From NCBI GenBank assembly GCA_038501195.1, contig JBBPUQ010000002.1, positions 5,037,001-5,101,000 of the forward strand: a DNA stretch of 64,000 bases, read 5' to 3'. Positions within the stretch are counted from its first letter, which is position 1; every line of letters starts with the position of its first letter. Below the pieces are notes generated by a model that made no database searches, was not told where the DNA came from, and was given only the letters and a program-made list of their open reading frames with translations. Shown piece by piece: positions 1-17,052 of the stretch. This DNA is from Nemania diffusa (Eukaryota; Ascomycota; Sordariomycetes; Xylariales; Xylariaceae). Both the position numbers and the translations under genes were made by a program.

Positions 1-3000
1 AAAAAATAAACTATTACTATATTATAAAAAAGCAAATTATAAAATACTTTTATTTAAAAATAAAAAAAGCAAAAAACTAATAGCTTTATAAAAGCTTTTT
101 TATAAAATATTTAAAAATAAACTAATTGTTTTAAAAAAAACATTAATAAAATTATTTAATAAAAGCTATATTTATACTAGTAATTTATTAGTAAAAGCTT
201 TTATATTATTTATAAAAAAGCTAAAAAATAGTTTATAATTTTATATTAATTATAAAACATTTAATACTATAACTAAAACAAATAAATATTTATTTTTATT
301 AATAAAAAAAATTTTAATAAATTTTTTAAAAATTAAATAGTTTATTAAATTAAATATATAAACTATTTTTTATAAATTTAAAAAAAAAAAAAAAAACAAA
401 TAAAAAATAATATTTTAAACTAAGTTTGGATTTTTTAAATAGTTAATTATACTATTTAAACTTTTTAAAGCTTTAACAATGTTTTAATGTTATATTAACG
501 CTATTTTATATTAATATTTAAATATTTTTATATTTATATATATAAATAATATATTTATATAATTAAATAATTTAAAAAAAAACTATATAAAAAAAATAAA
601 ATAAATATTTAACTTTTTAAAAGCTATAAAATTATATTTTAATATTAATAAGTATAAATTTATTATTACAAAAACTAAATATTTAAGTTTTATTATAAAA
701 GTAAAAAAAAAATTAAAAATAAACTTTAAAAAAGTATATATTATTTATAAATAAAAAGCTTTTAAATCGCTTAAAAATATATATAGCTTTTTAAAATTTA
801 CAAATTTTTACTAGCAGTTTATTAAAAATTATTTAAATTTTACTGCTTTTTTTTTTACTTTAATTAAAAAAGTATACTATTTTAATAAAAAAACAAAAAA
901 AAAAACACTTTTGAAAAATTTAAAAGCTTTTTTATATTAAACCTAATATTAGTTTAATATAACTTAAATAAAGCAATAGTTTTAAAAACAAATTATTTAA
1001 AAACAGTATATAAAAAGTATTTATTTTAATATAATAAACAAAGATTTTTTTATTTAATAGTTTATTATTTATAAAAGTTATTAAAAATTAAAAACAATTA
1101 TAAAATCTATAATAAAAAACTATTAATAATAATATATTATATAAAAATATAAAATAACAAACTATATAACTTAAAAAAACTATTTTAAATATTATTTAAT
1201 TATAAAAATTTTAAATATTTTATAATAATTAAATAGTTTATAAAATAATAAATTAAATAGTTAAAATTTTTAACTAATTTTTAATTTATATTTATTTATA
1301 AAGCAAAAATTAATAATAAATAGCTAAATATTTTATTAAAACAAAAGCAAAACTTATTTTTAAAAACAAATAAATAAATTTTTAAAAAAAAACTTATATT
1401 TTTATACTATAAATAGCTAGCTTTTAAACTAAAAAAATACTGCAATATTAACATATTAAATAATATAATAAATAATTTATTGCTTAATTGTTATATTTTT
1501 ATAAATAGTAATTTATAAATAGTATAAAATACTGCTTTAAAAAAAGTTTTAAGTTATAAATTAACAGTATAAATAATATAAAAAAACAAAAAAGAATTTT
1601 TGCAAAAACTTAAAATAAACAATAAAGCTTTAAATGTTTTTATTACAAAATATAAATTAAAATTAAACAAAATTTTCTACTATAAAAAATATATATAAAT
1701 ATTAAATTAAAAGCTACTTTAAACTAATTTAATATAAAACTATTATAATTTTTTATTAATTAAATATTTAAGTTATAACAGTATAATAATTATATTAAAT
1801 AAAAGTTATTTTTAGTTTAAAATATATTAAATAATATATTATTTTATAATAAATTGCGATATATATAGTAAAAAAAATATTTAAAAACAACAAAAAAAAA
1901 AGCTTTTTAAACTTTTATTTATTTTAAAATAGTTTTAAAATAAGCTTTTAATAAATTTTATAATAGATTTTTTTATTATAACTTTTAAAGATTTTTTATT
2001 TATTATAATAATTATTAACAAATTTAATAAAGCAATAATTTTAAAAGTTATAAAATTTATAAATATAAAAATATATATAAAATAGTTTATAAATTATTTT
2101 TAACAATTTTATAAGTTTTTAAAAGTTATAACTAACAACTAAAGCTTAAATTAAATAAAAAGTTTTTAATAATAACTTTATAAATTAATAAATATTAAAT
2201 AGTAATTAAATATTATATATTATTTAAAAATAAATAATATAACAAAAAAAACAAATTAAAAAATATTAATATATTTTAAAACTTTTATAGCTTATATATA
2301 GCTTAATTAAATAATACTATTATTAAAAACAACTTTAACAATTAATAATAAAAATTTATTAATTATTAAGTTTAACTTTTTTTTTATTTAATATAAATAT
2401 TATATAAATTTAATAAAGCTAATAAAACATTTAAATATATTTATTAAAAAATTAAAAGTATTAGTAAAAATATTTATATAAAAGTTAAAAAATATTTAAA
2501 GTTTTATATAAGCTATTATAGTAGCAATATAACAAAAAATAAAAAAAACTATTAATAAAAAATATAGTTTTATAAAATATTTTTAAAAAAATAACTAAAT
2601 ATAATTTAATTTAAAAAATATAAAAACTAATTAATTTTTTTAAAAGTTAGTTTAATTATACTTGAAATATAAAATAATAAAAGTAATAAATTTATATATA
2701 ATAAAATTAAATATATTTAAAAAAATATATAGCTGTTTTTATATCGATTTTTTATAATAAGCTATAAAAAATTTTTTATTTTTTTAAATTAATTTAAACT
2801 TTAAATTATTAGCTATAATTTTAAATAATAATAAGTTTTAAATAAAAAATATTTTTTAAATATATATTAAATAAAATAAAAATAAAAATAGTTTTAAAAA
2901 AAAACAAGTTTTAATTAAATAAACAAACTATTTTTAACTATTGTAAAAACTTATAAAAAAAATTTTAAATATAGCAGCATTAAAATAGTTCAAAAGTAAA

Positions 3001-3895
3001 TATAACAACATTAAAAAATATAATAAATTTAATATTAAATAATAGTAATATAAAAAAAAAAAAAAAAAAAAAGTTATATATTTTTTAATAAATTATATAC
3101 AATAATTTATTATAAGTTGTTAATATTAATTAATAATAAAATAAAAAAAAAAACTATTTTTTTTTTAAAAATAAACTAATAAAGTTTAAATTAATTATAT
3201 TAAGTTAATATATATAAATTAAAACTTTTTTTATTAATAATAAAATAATTTTTTTTATTTTTTTATTTTAGTTAGTTTTTTTTTATGTTATATTAAAACT
3301 ATAAAAAAATTATAAACTATTTTTTTTATTTTAGCTTTTAATATTTTAACTATTATATAACAAGTTTATATTATTGAAATTAATATTAAAAAATTTATTA
3401 ATTTTATTAAAGTTTTTATTAAAACTTTTAATATAAAGCAGTATATTTTCAACTATTAAACTAGTTATATATTTTTTAATATTAATTAAATATTTTTTAA
3501 TTTTAATTATATAATTTAAAAATAATATAATTAATTTATAAAAAAGCTATATATTATTTAAAAAGTAATAAATTAAAAACTTGTATTAATTTTATATTGT
3601 TAAAATAAAAAGTTAATAATATTAATATAAAAAAAAATAAATTAAAACTAGTAAAAAAATTTACTAAATATAAAGCTTAACAATTAATATTATTATATTT
3701 CGATATAATTTTTAATTAAAAAAAATATATATTAATTGTTAGCTATTAAAAAAAAAGCAAAAATAAAACAAAAAAAAAGCAAAAAATAAACTTATTAAAT
3801 TGAGCTAAATTATAAACTTTTATAGCAAAAACAAACTTTCGATATATTTTAACTATTTGTGCTATATATTAAAGCTATATAAAAACAGCAAATAA

Positions 3896-3930
<35 letters not shown>

Positions 3931-4492
3931 AGCTATTTATAAACAAATAAATATAACTAAATTTATTTATAAAACTTATATATAAAAAATAATATTTACT
4001 AGTTTTTATATAAAATATAAATAGTATATAAATATAAAATAAACAAATATAAAAAAAAAAAAAAAAAACTTATTTTTTATATTTATATAAAAGTTGCGAA
4101 AATTTTTAATTAAACAAAAAATATATTATTATTATTAACAAAAAAAAAATAAAAAAAAAGCTATAAATTATTTATTTTAAAATATAAAAAAAGCTAAAAG
4201 TTAATAAAATTTTATATAATAAAGAAAATTTTATTTATAATAGTTTATTTTTATTTAAAAAAACTAAAAAAAAAAAAAAAAAATATTAGAGTTAAAAAAA
4301 AACAAAGTAAAAATAAAAAAACTAAATATAATATTATTTAATTTAATAAACAATAAAAATATAAAAAAAAAAAAAAAAAAAAAAATAGCTATATAAAAAT
4401 AAAATAAAAACTATTTGTTATAAAGTTAACATAAATACAACAAAAATAAAAGAAATAACAAATATAGCTTTAAAAAAAAAAACAATATAAAA

Positions 4493-4494
<2 letters not shown>

Positions 4495-4535
<41 letters not shown>
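4495..4535. repeat. 41-bp poly(A) tract
   Basis: An uninterrupted run of 41 A within the AT block. It may be a retroelement tail or simple slippage; the sequence does not decide. Confidence 0.9.
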
Positions 4536-4538
<3 letters not shown>

Positions 4539-7500
4539 AAAAACAAAAAAAAAGTACTTTTATATAATATTATTAAAGTAATAAAAAATAATAGTTAAAT
4601 CAATATTATTTATATTTTAAAATAATTAAAAAAAGTAGTAATTATAAACAAAATTAAAAAATTAAAAAAAAAAGTTATAAAATTAAAAAATATATAAAAA
4701 ATAAATTATATATTAATAAAAAAAATATTAAAAAAAAATTAAAAAAAAAACAATATAAATATATTAAAAAATAATAAATTATTTTAAAAAAAAACATTAT
4801 AAATAAATAGTTTAAAAATAATAAAAATATAATTAAATAAAACTATTTTTTATAAATTTTATAATATAACTAAGTTTAAATATTATTTATATTATTTTTA
4901 AATAAATATATAAAAAAAATAAAGCTATTTTTATAAAGCTTTATATTAAAAATTTAAAAAAAAAAAAAAAATTATAAATTATATAAACTATTAAATTTAA
5001 TTTATAAATATAATTTTAAATAATTGTTAAAATTATATTAACTATATATATTAAACTATTTAACTGCTTTAAAATATAATATATATATTAAAAAAACTTT
5101 TTTTTTTTTTTTTTTAAACTAAATTATAAACAATATATATTTATAACTATTAAACTTTAGTTTGTTATAATTTTTTTAATTAATATATATATTTTTTTTT
5201 TTTTTTTTTTAATAAATTTCTTTTTATATAAAAAGTAGCTTTTTTTTAAAAATATAATTTTTTTTTTTTAAACTTTTTTTTTTAAAATTTTTTTATTTTA
5301 ATATTTATATATAAGTTTTAAATTTTATATTATTAGTTTTAATTATTTTTTTTTTAAATTTATATTTTTTTTTTTTTTTTTTTTTAAATTTATATTTTTA
5401 TATATTATATTTTAATTATAATTAAAATATTATAATTATATATTAATTTAATTTATATTAATAATATATTTTATATTATAATTAATAAATAAAATAAATA
5501 AAAATAAAAGTAGATTTTTTTAATAATTAAAAAAAATGTTATATTTTTAAAATTATAATTTTTTTAAAATAAAATTATTTTATATATTAATAATATATAA
5601 AAATATTTTTTAAAATATATATTTTTTTATTTTTATAATAACTTTAAAAATTTAATTAATTTTTTATTTATTTTATTTATTAAATTTTATTATATTTTAA
5701 AATATAAATTAAATTAAAAATAAATTTAAATATTTTATAATTTATTTAATAAAAATAATATTTATATATATATATATATTTATTTTTATATTTTTAAAAA
5801 TATTTTTAATAATTAATAATAATTTATTATAATTTATAATATAAATATATAAAAAAGGTTTTTTTTTTAAATATTTATTTATAATATTTAATTTATTAAT
5901 AAATTTTAAAAATATTTTTTTTAAAAAAAAAGTTATTTTTTTTAAAATTAATTTTTTATTTATATAATATTTTATTTAAATATATTATTTTCTTTATTTT
6001 TTTATTTATTTAAATTATTAAAAAAATATTAATTTATAATAATATTAAAATAAGTTTTTTTATTAATATTGTTTTTTATTTTAAAATATTTATAAAATTA
6101 ATATTTAATTTATTTATAATTAAAACATTTTTTTTTTATTAATAATTTATATATATTTTTTTTTTTTTATATTTATATTTAAAATATAAATTATTTTTTT
6201 AAATAGTTATTATTATAAAATTTTTTATTTATATTTATAATTAAAATTTTATTTTAAAATATAATTATTGCTTTTTTATTTTTATATAAAATATTATATT
6301 TTTTATTTTTTATATTAAAAATATATATAATTTATATATAATAATAAAAATAAAATTTAAATATTTTGTTTAATTTTAAATATTTAAATATAATATTAAT
6401 AATTATATAAATATTAAAATAATTTTTAAAGTTATTTTTTTATTAATTTTTTATTAATTTAATTTTATTTATAAAATAAATAAAATTATTTTTAAATTTA
6501 ATTAATTTATTAAAAAAATATATAATAAAATTATTTTTTATATATAAAATTTTAAATTTTGTTTTAAATTTATTAAAAAAATTAATATTATAATAATATT
6601 TATATAAATATATAAATAATATATATAATAAAATTAAAACTTTAAAATATATATTATTTAAATAAAGCTATAAATATTTAGTTATTTTTTTATTTAAATA
6701 AAATTTAATATTTATTATTTTAATAATATTATTAATAAATTAATTTTTATTAATTATTAAATAATTTTTTATATTATAATATTATATTTTAAATTTTATA
6801 TTATTTTTATTAAAATAATAATAAAAAATAAAAACTAAAATTTTAATTAATTTTTAAGTTTTTTTTTTAATTTAATTTAATAATATATTAGTTTTATATT
6901 TTTTAATTAATAAATTTATTATTTATTAATTAATTTTATTAATTTAGTTTTAAAGCTAAAATTTATTTAATTTTAAATTTATTAATTAAATAAAAAAATA
7001 ATTTAATATAACTTAATTAATAAATATAAAATAATTAAAATTTATAGTTAATATTTTTATTTTTAATTAATTAATAATTATTAAAATTTATTTTTTATTA
7101 ATAAAAAATTTATATTATTTAATTAAATTATTAAATTAATTTTTATTTTTTTATAAAAATTTATAAAAGTTATTTATTTACTAATATATAATAAATAATA
7201 TAAATAAATAAAACTTAAATTTAATTTATAAAGTTTTAAACTTTTTAAATAATTATTTAAAACTAATATAATTTATTAATTTATTAAATTAAAAAATAGC
7301 TATTTAAACTTTATTAATAATATTATAATAAAAAAATATAAAGTTATTATTTTTTATATATATATTAATAAAACTAATAATTAATTTTTGTTAGTTTTTT
7401 TTAAGTTTATTTATAAAGTTTATATATTATTTATTTATAAAATTAAATTTTTTATATTATTTATAAAATTTATTAACTATTTTATTAAAAACTTTATATA

Positions 7501-10500
7501 AATTTTTTTTATTATTATTTTTTATAATATAAATATAAGTTTTTATATTTTAAAAATTAAAATTAATTAATAAATTATATTAAGTTTTATTTTAAAAAGT
7601 TTTATTAAGTTTAAAAAATAACTTTTTTAAATTATTAAATTTAAAATAAATTTTTTTATAAATTTAAAATTTGTTATTTATATTTTTTACTATAGTATTA
7701 TTATATTAATATTTATTTTATAAGTTTATAATTTTTTGTTTTTTTTTTTAAAATAAAAATATATTTAAAAATAGTTTTTATATTTTATATAAATAATACT
7801 TAAATTATTATATATTAATATTTATAAAAAATAAAATTATTAATTAAATAACTTAATTATATATTAAAATTTAAGTATAAAAAAAAAAAAAAAAAAAAAA
7901 AAAATTTAACTAATATAAAATAATAGAAATAAATAATATATAAATTATTTAAAGTAATAAGCTTTAATAATAAATAAATTTTATAAAAAATGTAAAAAAA
8001 TTATAATATATAGTTAAAATAACTATATAGTTTATATTAACTATTATATTATAATTATAATTATTAAAAAAAAACTACAAATAAAAATTAAAATTAAAAT
8101 AATAAAAAGTTTTTAAAATAATAAAAAAGTTAATTATATTAGTTTTAATATTAGTTTTTTTTAATTTAAAACTTTAATATATATTAAAATAAATATATTA
8201 TATAATATAATTAAAAAAATTATTTAATAAAAATAAAAAAATAAAAAATAAAAATTTATTAATTATTTTTTAAAAATTATAACTTTATATAAATAAGTTT
8301 ATTTAATTTAAAATTAAAAAATATTAATAATAATATAAACTTTTAAATATTATTATTTTAAATTATTAAATATATAGTTTTAAATAATTATTAATTATTA
8401 AATATTAATTTATTAATTAATTAAAAAAGCTTTTTTAATAAAATAAATTAAATAAATAAATTTTTTAAATAATTTTAATATTATTTTTTAATATAAATAA
8501 AAAAAAAACAATATTATAATTAATATATTTTTTTAAAAAATAATTAATTTATTAATAATTAAAATTTAAAAATAAAATGAAAAAACTTTTATATTTATTA
8601 AATTAAATATAATTAAAAGTTTTATAATTATTTTTTAATTTATTAAAATTAAAATATTAATTATAAAAAATATAAATTTAATTAATTTAATTTTTAAAAA
8701 AAACATAATTTAAAAATAAAAAAATTATAATAAAAAAATAATAATATTAAAAATTATTATAAATAAAATAATTTTTTTTTAAATTGTTTTATTATAAAAA
8801 ATTTATAAATTAATAATAATAATTTATTAAAACTAAAATAAATTAATATAAATATTAAAACAAAACTATTATTAATTTTTTTTTTAAAAAAACTTATATT
8901 AATATATTAATAATTGTTATAAATATAAATATAATAAAAAAACAAAAAAAAAAACTTTTAAATTATTATATTTAATATTTATATTATAAAATATTTAAAA
9001 ATATATAATAATAAATAATACAAATATATTTTTAAATTAATATAAATATAATTATATTTAAATATTTATTAATAAATTTAATAAAATTATTATTACTTTA
9101 TTTAATTAAAAAATAAATAATATAAAAAAACTAATATTAAAATATTATTATATATTATATTATATTTTTAATATATTAAAAATTTAATTTTTTAATAATA
9201 TTAAATTTATTAATAAATATTAAATATAAATAAAATAATATTTATTATTTATAAATATAAAATATTATAAAAAAAATAAATTATAATTTAAATTAAAAAC
9301 TATATTTTTATATAAATAAATATTAAAATAATTAAAATATATATTTATAAATATTAAATTTTATTTATAATTTTTTATAATATTTAATAATTAATATAAT
9401 ATTTTTAAAAATAATATTTAAAATTAAACTTTAAAATTATTTAATTTTTATATTTAAAAAAAAGATTTTTATAAATAAATAAATTAAATAAATATAAAAA
9501 TTAATTAATTAAATATAATAAATTTAAAAATTTATATATAAAGTTATTAAAATTATATAAAAAAAATAAAAAATTTAAATTAATAAAAAATAAAAGTTTG
9601 TTAATTTTTTTAAATATAATAAAATATTTTTATATAAAAAGAATTTTTTAATATATATTTTAATAATTTATTTTAATTTATAATATTTTAAATTATTTAA
9701 AATTTTTAAATAAAAAAAATATAATTATAAATTAAATATATTAAATTTATATAAAAAAAAAAATTTATTTTATATAAATAAATTAAAAGAAATAAATAAT
9801 AATTTATTATTATAATAGTTATAAGTTTTATTATTAATTAAAAAAATTAATAATAAATTAAAACTTAAAATAAATTAAATATTAAAATTAAAAAATTTTA
9901 ATAAAGTTAAAAAACTATAATATTAAATTTTATAAAAAAGTTATAATTTTAATAATATTTAATATTTTATAAAAAATTTTAAAAATATATTTATTATATT
10001 AAATTGTTATTATTTAAATAAATTAACTAAATTAAAACTATTAATTAAATTATAAAACTAAATAAAAATAATAGTTATAAATAAATTTATAAAAAATTAT
10101 AAAAATAATAATAAAATATTTAATTTAAATATTAAAACTAAATTTAAATATTATATTTAATTAATTTTAATTTAATTTATATTAAATTTTCAATTTTTAA
10201 AAAAAATAATATAATAATTTATATAAATAATTAACTTTTATATTTATTTTATTAATTATAAATTAAAATTTATATATTTTATTATAATATAATTTTATAA
10301 TTTTTATTAATTTATTAAAACTATAATTTTTAAAAAACTTTATTTTAAAAAATTTATTTTATAAAATTTACTTTAAAGAAATTTTAATTAAATTTTATAA
10401 TTTTATTTATAACTTTATTTATAATTTTATATATTTATATACTTTATATAATATATATATATAATTTAACTTTTTTTTATTTTTTTTTATTTTAAAGTTT

Positions 10501-13500
10501 TTAATTAATAAAATTAATAAATTAACTTTTATACTTTTTATAATTATAATATATATTATATTTTAAAGTTTTTATTTTATATAAATTAAATAATTTTTAT
10601 ATAATAAAGTTTAAAATAAAAAATCAAGTTTAATTATTATATTAAAATATATTTTATAATATTATAAAGTTTTAAATATAAAAAATAATATTAAAAACAA
10701 TAATATATAATTATATTAAATTATTTATTATATAATAATTAAATAATAAAATTGTTTTATTTTTTATTTTATATTTTTAATTATTATAATATTAAAATAG
10801 TTATATAATAAAAAAAAGCTTTTTATTATATATAATAATAATAATTAATATAACAAAATTATTTTTAATTATAAACTTTTAAAATATTATATATAAAAAT
10901 ATATTAATATTTAATTATAAAATTAAAAATTTAATATTATAACAATAATATTAATTATATTTAATATTTAAATAGTTTATTATATTATTAAATATAAATA
11001 TTTAAATTTAATTAATTAATTATTATAAAAATTATATATTAAAAATTTTAAATATTAAATATATAAAATATAAAATTAAATAAATAAACTAGTTTAATAA
11101 AAGTTATTTAATATTTTAAAATAAAAAAATATATAATATAATAATAACAATAATATAAAATAATAAATAAAATTTATATAAATTATATAAAGTTAATATT
11201 TATTTAATAATAATAAATAAACTTTTTTTTTAATTATTTAATTAATTTTATTATTTTTTATATAAATATTTAATTTATTAATTTTAAATTAATAGTTTTA
11301 TATAATTATAAATAATATAAATATATTTTAATTAAATTTAATATAATTAAAATTAATTTTAAATATATATTTTTAAATATTTATAAAAAAAAATAATAAA
11401 TTATTTATATAATTAATTATTAAATATAAATATATTTTTAATTTTATATATTAATATATAATAATTATTAATTATAAATTAAATTTTTAATTAATTTATA
11501 AATTTTTTAAAATATATTATTTTTTATATATTTTTAAATAATAGTTTTATATTTATATAATATTTAATTTAATAATATTAAATATATTTTTTAAGTTATT
11601 TTTAATTTAAAATATATAAAATAAAATAATTTTATTAAAAAAATATATTATTTTTAAAAAATATAAAAAAAAAAAAAAAAAAACAATTTTAATAAATTAT
11701 ATAATTTATTATATAATAAAATATAATTATTTATTAATATATATTAATAATTTAAAATAATAAAAAATTAATATTATATTATTTTTTTAATAATATTAAA
11801 AAGTTATATAAAAAGTTTTTATATATATAATATTAAATTAAAAAAAATATAAAATAAAATTTATTATATAATAAATATTTATTTTAATATTAATATAAAT
11901 TATAGCTAATATTAAATTAATTAAATTAATATTATTTTTATATAAATTAAAAAAAAAATTTCGATTTATTTATTTATAATATATTTAATATTATAATTAT
12001 AAAGTTTATAAAAATATAATAAACTTTTAATATAAATTATTAAAATAAAATATAATTTAATATAATTATTATATAAATATTTTAAAATATATTAAAATTA
12101 ATAATAGTTTTAATATTTTAAAAATTTATATATAAAAGTTTTTTTATTAATTTATAAATTTATTTTTAAATAATATATAAAAATAAATTAAAATATTTTA
12201 TATAAAAAATAAATAATATATATTTTATTAATTAAAAATATTATTAAAACAATTATATAAAAAGTTTTTAATTTAAAAATATATAAAAATTTTTAAATTT
12301 ATTTAATATTTAATAAAACTTTATATAATTAAAAAAATAATTTATTTAAAATTTTTATATAAATAAAAAATGTTTTATATATAAAAAACTAAATTATTAA
12401 TTAATTAATTATATATTTTAAAAAAAAACTTATATTAAAAATATATATTTTAATTTATATAAAATAATTTTAAATTATATATTAATATTTAATTAATTTT
12501 TAATATATTTTATAAAATATAAAAAATATATTAAATTAAAATTAAATAAAAATAATTACAAAATTAATAAAAAATAAAAAAATTAATTAATTTAGTTTTT
12601 TATAAATAATATATTTATATATTATATAATAAATAAAAATATTTAAAATTAAAATATAATTATTTTATTTAATTAATTTATATTAAATAATTAATATTAT
12701 ATAAAATATTAAAATAAATTATAAAATATAAACATTTTTAATTATTTAATAATAAAAAAAATATAATTAAAAATTTATTTTTAAATATATTTTTATATAA
12801 AAATAAATTAAATTTTAAAAACAATATATATTTGTTTTAAAAATAACTATATAATTATTATAATTAATATTATATAAATAAAAAATATATTCAATATAAT
12901 AATTTATTATATTTTTAATATTATAATATTATTTTTATTTTTTTTTAAAAATATTAATTATTTAAAAATATATTTTAATAATATAAAAAATTTAATTATA
13001 TAATATAATAAAAAAACTATTATTATTATATATAAATAAAAATATTTATTTTTTAATATAAATTTATATAAAGTTAATATATATTTTATAAAAATAAAAC
13101 TTTAATAGTTATATTAATATATTAAATATTTTTATATAAAATATTTGTATAAAATATTTAATTATATAAAATATAATATAAATTATTTAATTTTAAAAAA
13201 AATTTAAAAATTTTATTATTATTATTAATTATATAATTAAATATTTTAATATTTTAAATTTTTAATTAAAAATAATTATAATTTTAATTATAAAATAATA
13301 ATTAATATTATATAAATAAATAATAAATAAATTTTTTATATTATTAATATTATAATATTTTTTTAAATAATAATATTTTTAAAATTTATATTTATATATA
13401 ATATATAAAAAATATTATATAAATATTAAATTAATATATGTTAAAAACTATTAAATTATATTATTTATAATTTAAATATTAATTTTTTATTGTAAAAATT

Positions 13501-15520
13501 TTAAAATTATATATAAATAATAAATATATAATATTATATAATATTTATTAAAAGTTATTAAATAATAAATAAAATAAAAAAAATATATAAATTATTTTAA
13601 TATATATATAATAGTTTAAAATAAAAATAAATTATTATATAAAATAAAAGTTAATTTTATAAATAATAATTAAAACTTTAAATAATATTATAAAATTAAA
13701 TAATTTTATATTTATTTTATTAATTTTTAATATATATTTAAAAATTAATTAAAATTTATTTTTATTATTAAATATTATATAAAAAATATATAAAAATTAA
13801 AATTAATTATATAATTAATAAATATAATAATTTAATTATATATAATATATTTTTATTACTTTTAAAAAATAAAATATTTATATAAAAAAAAAACTAAAGT
13901 TAAAATAAATTATATAAAATTTAATTAATTAATAAATTAAATATTATTATTAATTTAATAAATAATTTAATATATTTTTAATATATATAAATAAAATTTT
14001 ATTATTATATAAAAAAAATATAATTATTAAAAAATTAAAAAATAAATTTAATAAAAATTTAATATTTTTAAATTATTATTATATAAAAAAAATATAATAA
14101 ACTAAAAAAAAATATAAATATATATATAATTTTTATATAATAAATTAATTATAATTTTTTTATAATAAAAAAATAAAAAATATATATATTAATAATAAAG
14201 TTATAAAAAAATAATATAATTAAATATTATTAAAATTAATAATTTTATTATATAAAAAATATTTTAATTTATTAAATATAATAAAATAAAATATAAAAAA
14301 TATTTAAATTTTTAAGTTTTATTTTATATAAAAAATTAAAACTTGTTATATAAAAATATAATAATTTTAAACAAAAATTAATATTTATTTAATTTTTAAC
14401 TATTTAATAAATAAATTAAAAATTATTATTTATATTTAAACTTTTATTAAATTATAATTATAATATTTTAAATAAACTTTAAAATATTATATAAATATAT
14501 ATATAATTAAAAAATAAACTATTAAAATTTTTTTTTTTATAACTATTAATTAAATTAAAGTTTAAATATTTTAAAAATATTATTTTAAAAATTATATAAT
14601 TATTATATAAATTAATTAAATTAAAACTATATTAATTTAAAATATATTATTAATATTATTATAAAAAATTTAATATATTTATATTTATATATAATTTATA
14701 TTTTTTATATATAATAAAATAAATTAATAATTTTAATATTATAAATTTATAAATAAATAATATATTTAATTTTATTATATTAAACTTTTTAATAAAAAAA
14801 AAATATAAATTATAATAAATTAATTGTTATATAAAATTAAAAAAAAACATTTTAATTAAATTATTTAATTAAATTTAATAATAAATAAATAATTTTAATT
14901 ATAAATTAATTTTTATATTATTAAATTTAAATTATTTAAAATTATTTATATTAATTAATAAATTATTTATAAATAATATAAATATAATTTTATAATTTAA
15001 ATTTATTATTATATTAATAATAAAATAATATATAAAAAATAATTTAAGTTTTAAAGTTATTAATAATATTATATATTAAAGTTTAAACAAATATAAAAAA
15101 ATTATTTATAATATATTTATAAATAAATTATATAATATAATTAATAGTTTTAATAATATAATTATTTTATATATAATAATTTAATAAATTTTAACTATAT
15201 TAAAAATTATTTTAATTTTAATAGTTTTATATTTAAATTTAAAATTTTTATATAACTATTTAATTAAATTTAAAATAATATAAAAAAAATAGTTTATAAT
15301 TAATATTATATTATTTTATAAATTATATAAAATTTTTTTTTTTTTTAAAATATAATAAATAAATAATATTAATAACTTTATTAATATATTTATAACATAA
15401 AAACTAAATTAAATATTTAAAACTTTAATATTTATTAATAAATTTATTATATAAATTAAAATATTAATAAATAAAATCAAAATAAATATATAATAAAAAA
15501 ATAACTATTATATTAAAACT

Positions 15521-15882
15521 GCTTTTTTTTATATAAAAAAATATATATTTAAAATATTATAAAAAGCTTTTTTATAATAAATAAATTTTAATAATATAAT
15601 AATAATATATATAACTTTTTTTATATATTTTAAATTCGATTTTTAATTAAAGTATTAATTTAATTATATTGTTATAAATAATATAATTAAATTAAAGTTT
15701 TTTTTATAATATTTTATTTTTATATAATATAAAATAACTTTTATATAAAAATAGTTTTTTTTTTTTATATAAAAAAACATATATTTAAATATTATAAAAA
15801 ATTTACTTTTAATAAATAAATTTTAATAATATAACAATAATATATATAATATTTATTATATATTTTAAGTTTAATTTTTAAT
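15521..15882. repeat. Degenerate direct duplication (two copies about 130 bp)
   Basis: The segment 15521-15650 recurs at 15754-15882 with small substitutions and indels. Both begin with a T run followed by atataaaaaaa and contain the shared string aataaataaattttaataa. This is a decayed tandem duplication; no coding content. Confidence 0.6.
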
Positions 15883-16024
15883 TTAAATATATATAATTTA
15901 AAATTAATAATAATTATTAATTTTAAATTATATTAATTTTTCTTTTTTAAAAAGTCGAAAAACATTTATATTTATTTAAATTTTTTTTTTTTTTTTTTTT
16001 TTATTATATATATTTAAAATTACT

Positions 16025-16200
16025 TATATATAATATATTTTTATTTTATATTAATAATTATATATATATATAATATATTTTTATTATATATTAATAATTA
16101 TATATATATATAATATATATTTATTATATATTAATTAATATATAAATATATAATATATTTTTATTTTAAATTAATTAATAAATATATATATAATAAACTT
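16025..16200. repeat. 40-bp tandem minisatellite, about 4.4 copies
   Basis: The marker taatatattt (with variants) recurs at 16031, 16071, 16111, 16151 and, degraded, 16191, a constant 40-bp spacing. Units contain ttaataatta followed by an AT dinucleotide run. Confidence 0.7.
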
Positions 16201-16388
16201 TTATAATTAAAAAAAAGTTAAAATATATATATATATTTAATAATTTATATATAATATAAAATATTTTAATATATATATATATATAAAATATTTATATAAT
16301 ATATATAAAAAAAAATATTATTAAAAAAAACTAAAAAATTAAATTTGTTATTTTTTAACTATTATATAAAAAGCAAAATAAAATTAAA

Positions 16389-16390
<2 letters not shown>

Positions 16391-16428
<38 letters not shown>
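16391..16428. repeat. 38-bp poly(T) tract
   Basis: An uninterrupted run of 38 T in the AT block, about 620 bp before the first LTR-like copy. No function can be assigned. Confidence 0.9.
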
Positions 16429-16430
<2 letters not shown>

Positions 16431-17013
16431 TTTTATAAACTATATTAAAAATAACAAATATTATATAAACATTAAATATATATACTTTATATATTTTTTA
16501 AAAAATTAAAAATTTAATAATATTTAATAAATAATATATTAATATAATATTAATAACTATTTTAAAAGTTATTAATATAAAATAATATAATTAAATTTTA
16601 ATTTTAAATTATAATAATTTAAAAATACTTTTTTTAATATATAAATTTTATTTAAACATTTATAAAAACATTTAAAATTAATATTTAAAAAAAATATTAA
16701 TAAAAAAAACAATATAAATAATATTTTTTTTAATTTATTATATAATTAAATATATTAATTAAAAATATATAAAAAAATTTATTAATATAAAAATAAATAT
16801 ATATTTATATAAAATAATTATATAAAAGTTTAATAAATTTAATTTTTAATTAAAAAGTTATATATTTTTATTATATTATTATTTTTAATTTAAATAAAGT
16901 TTTAAAATTATAATATATTGTTTAAAAAAATAAATATAAAATAAAAATAAATAATAATTATTATATTACTACTGCTATTATTATATAATATATATATATA
17001 TATAAATAAATAA

Positions 17014-17046
<33 letters not shown>

Positions 17047-17052
17047 AAAAAA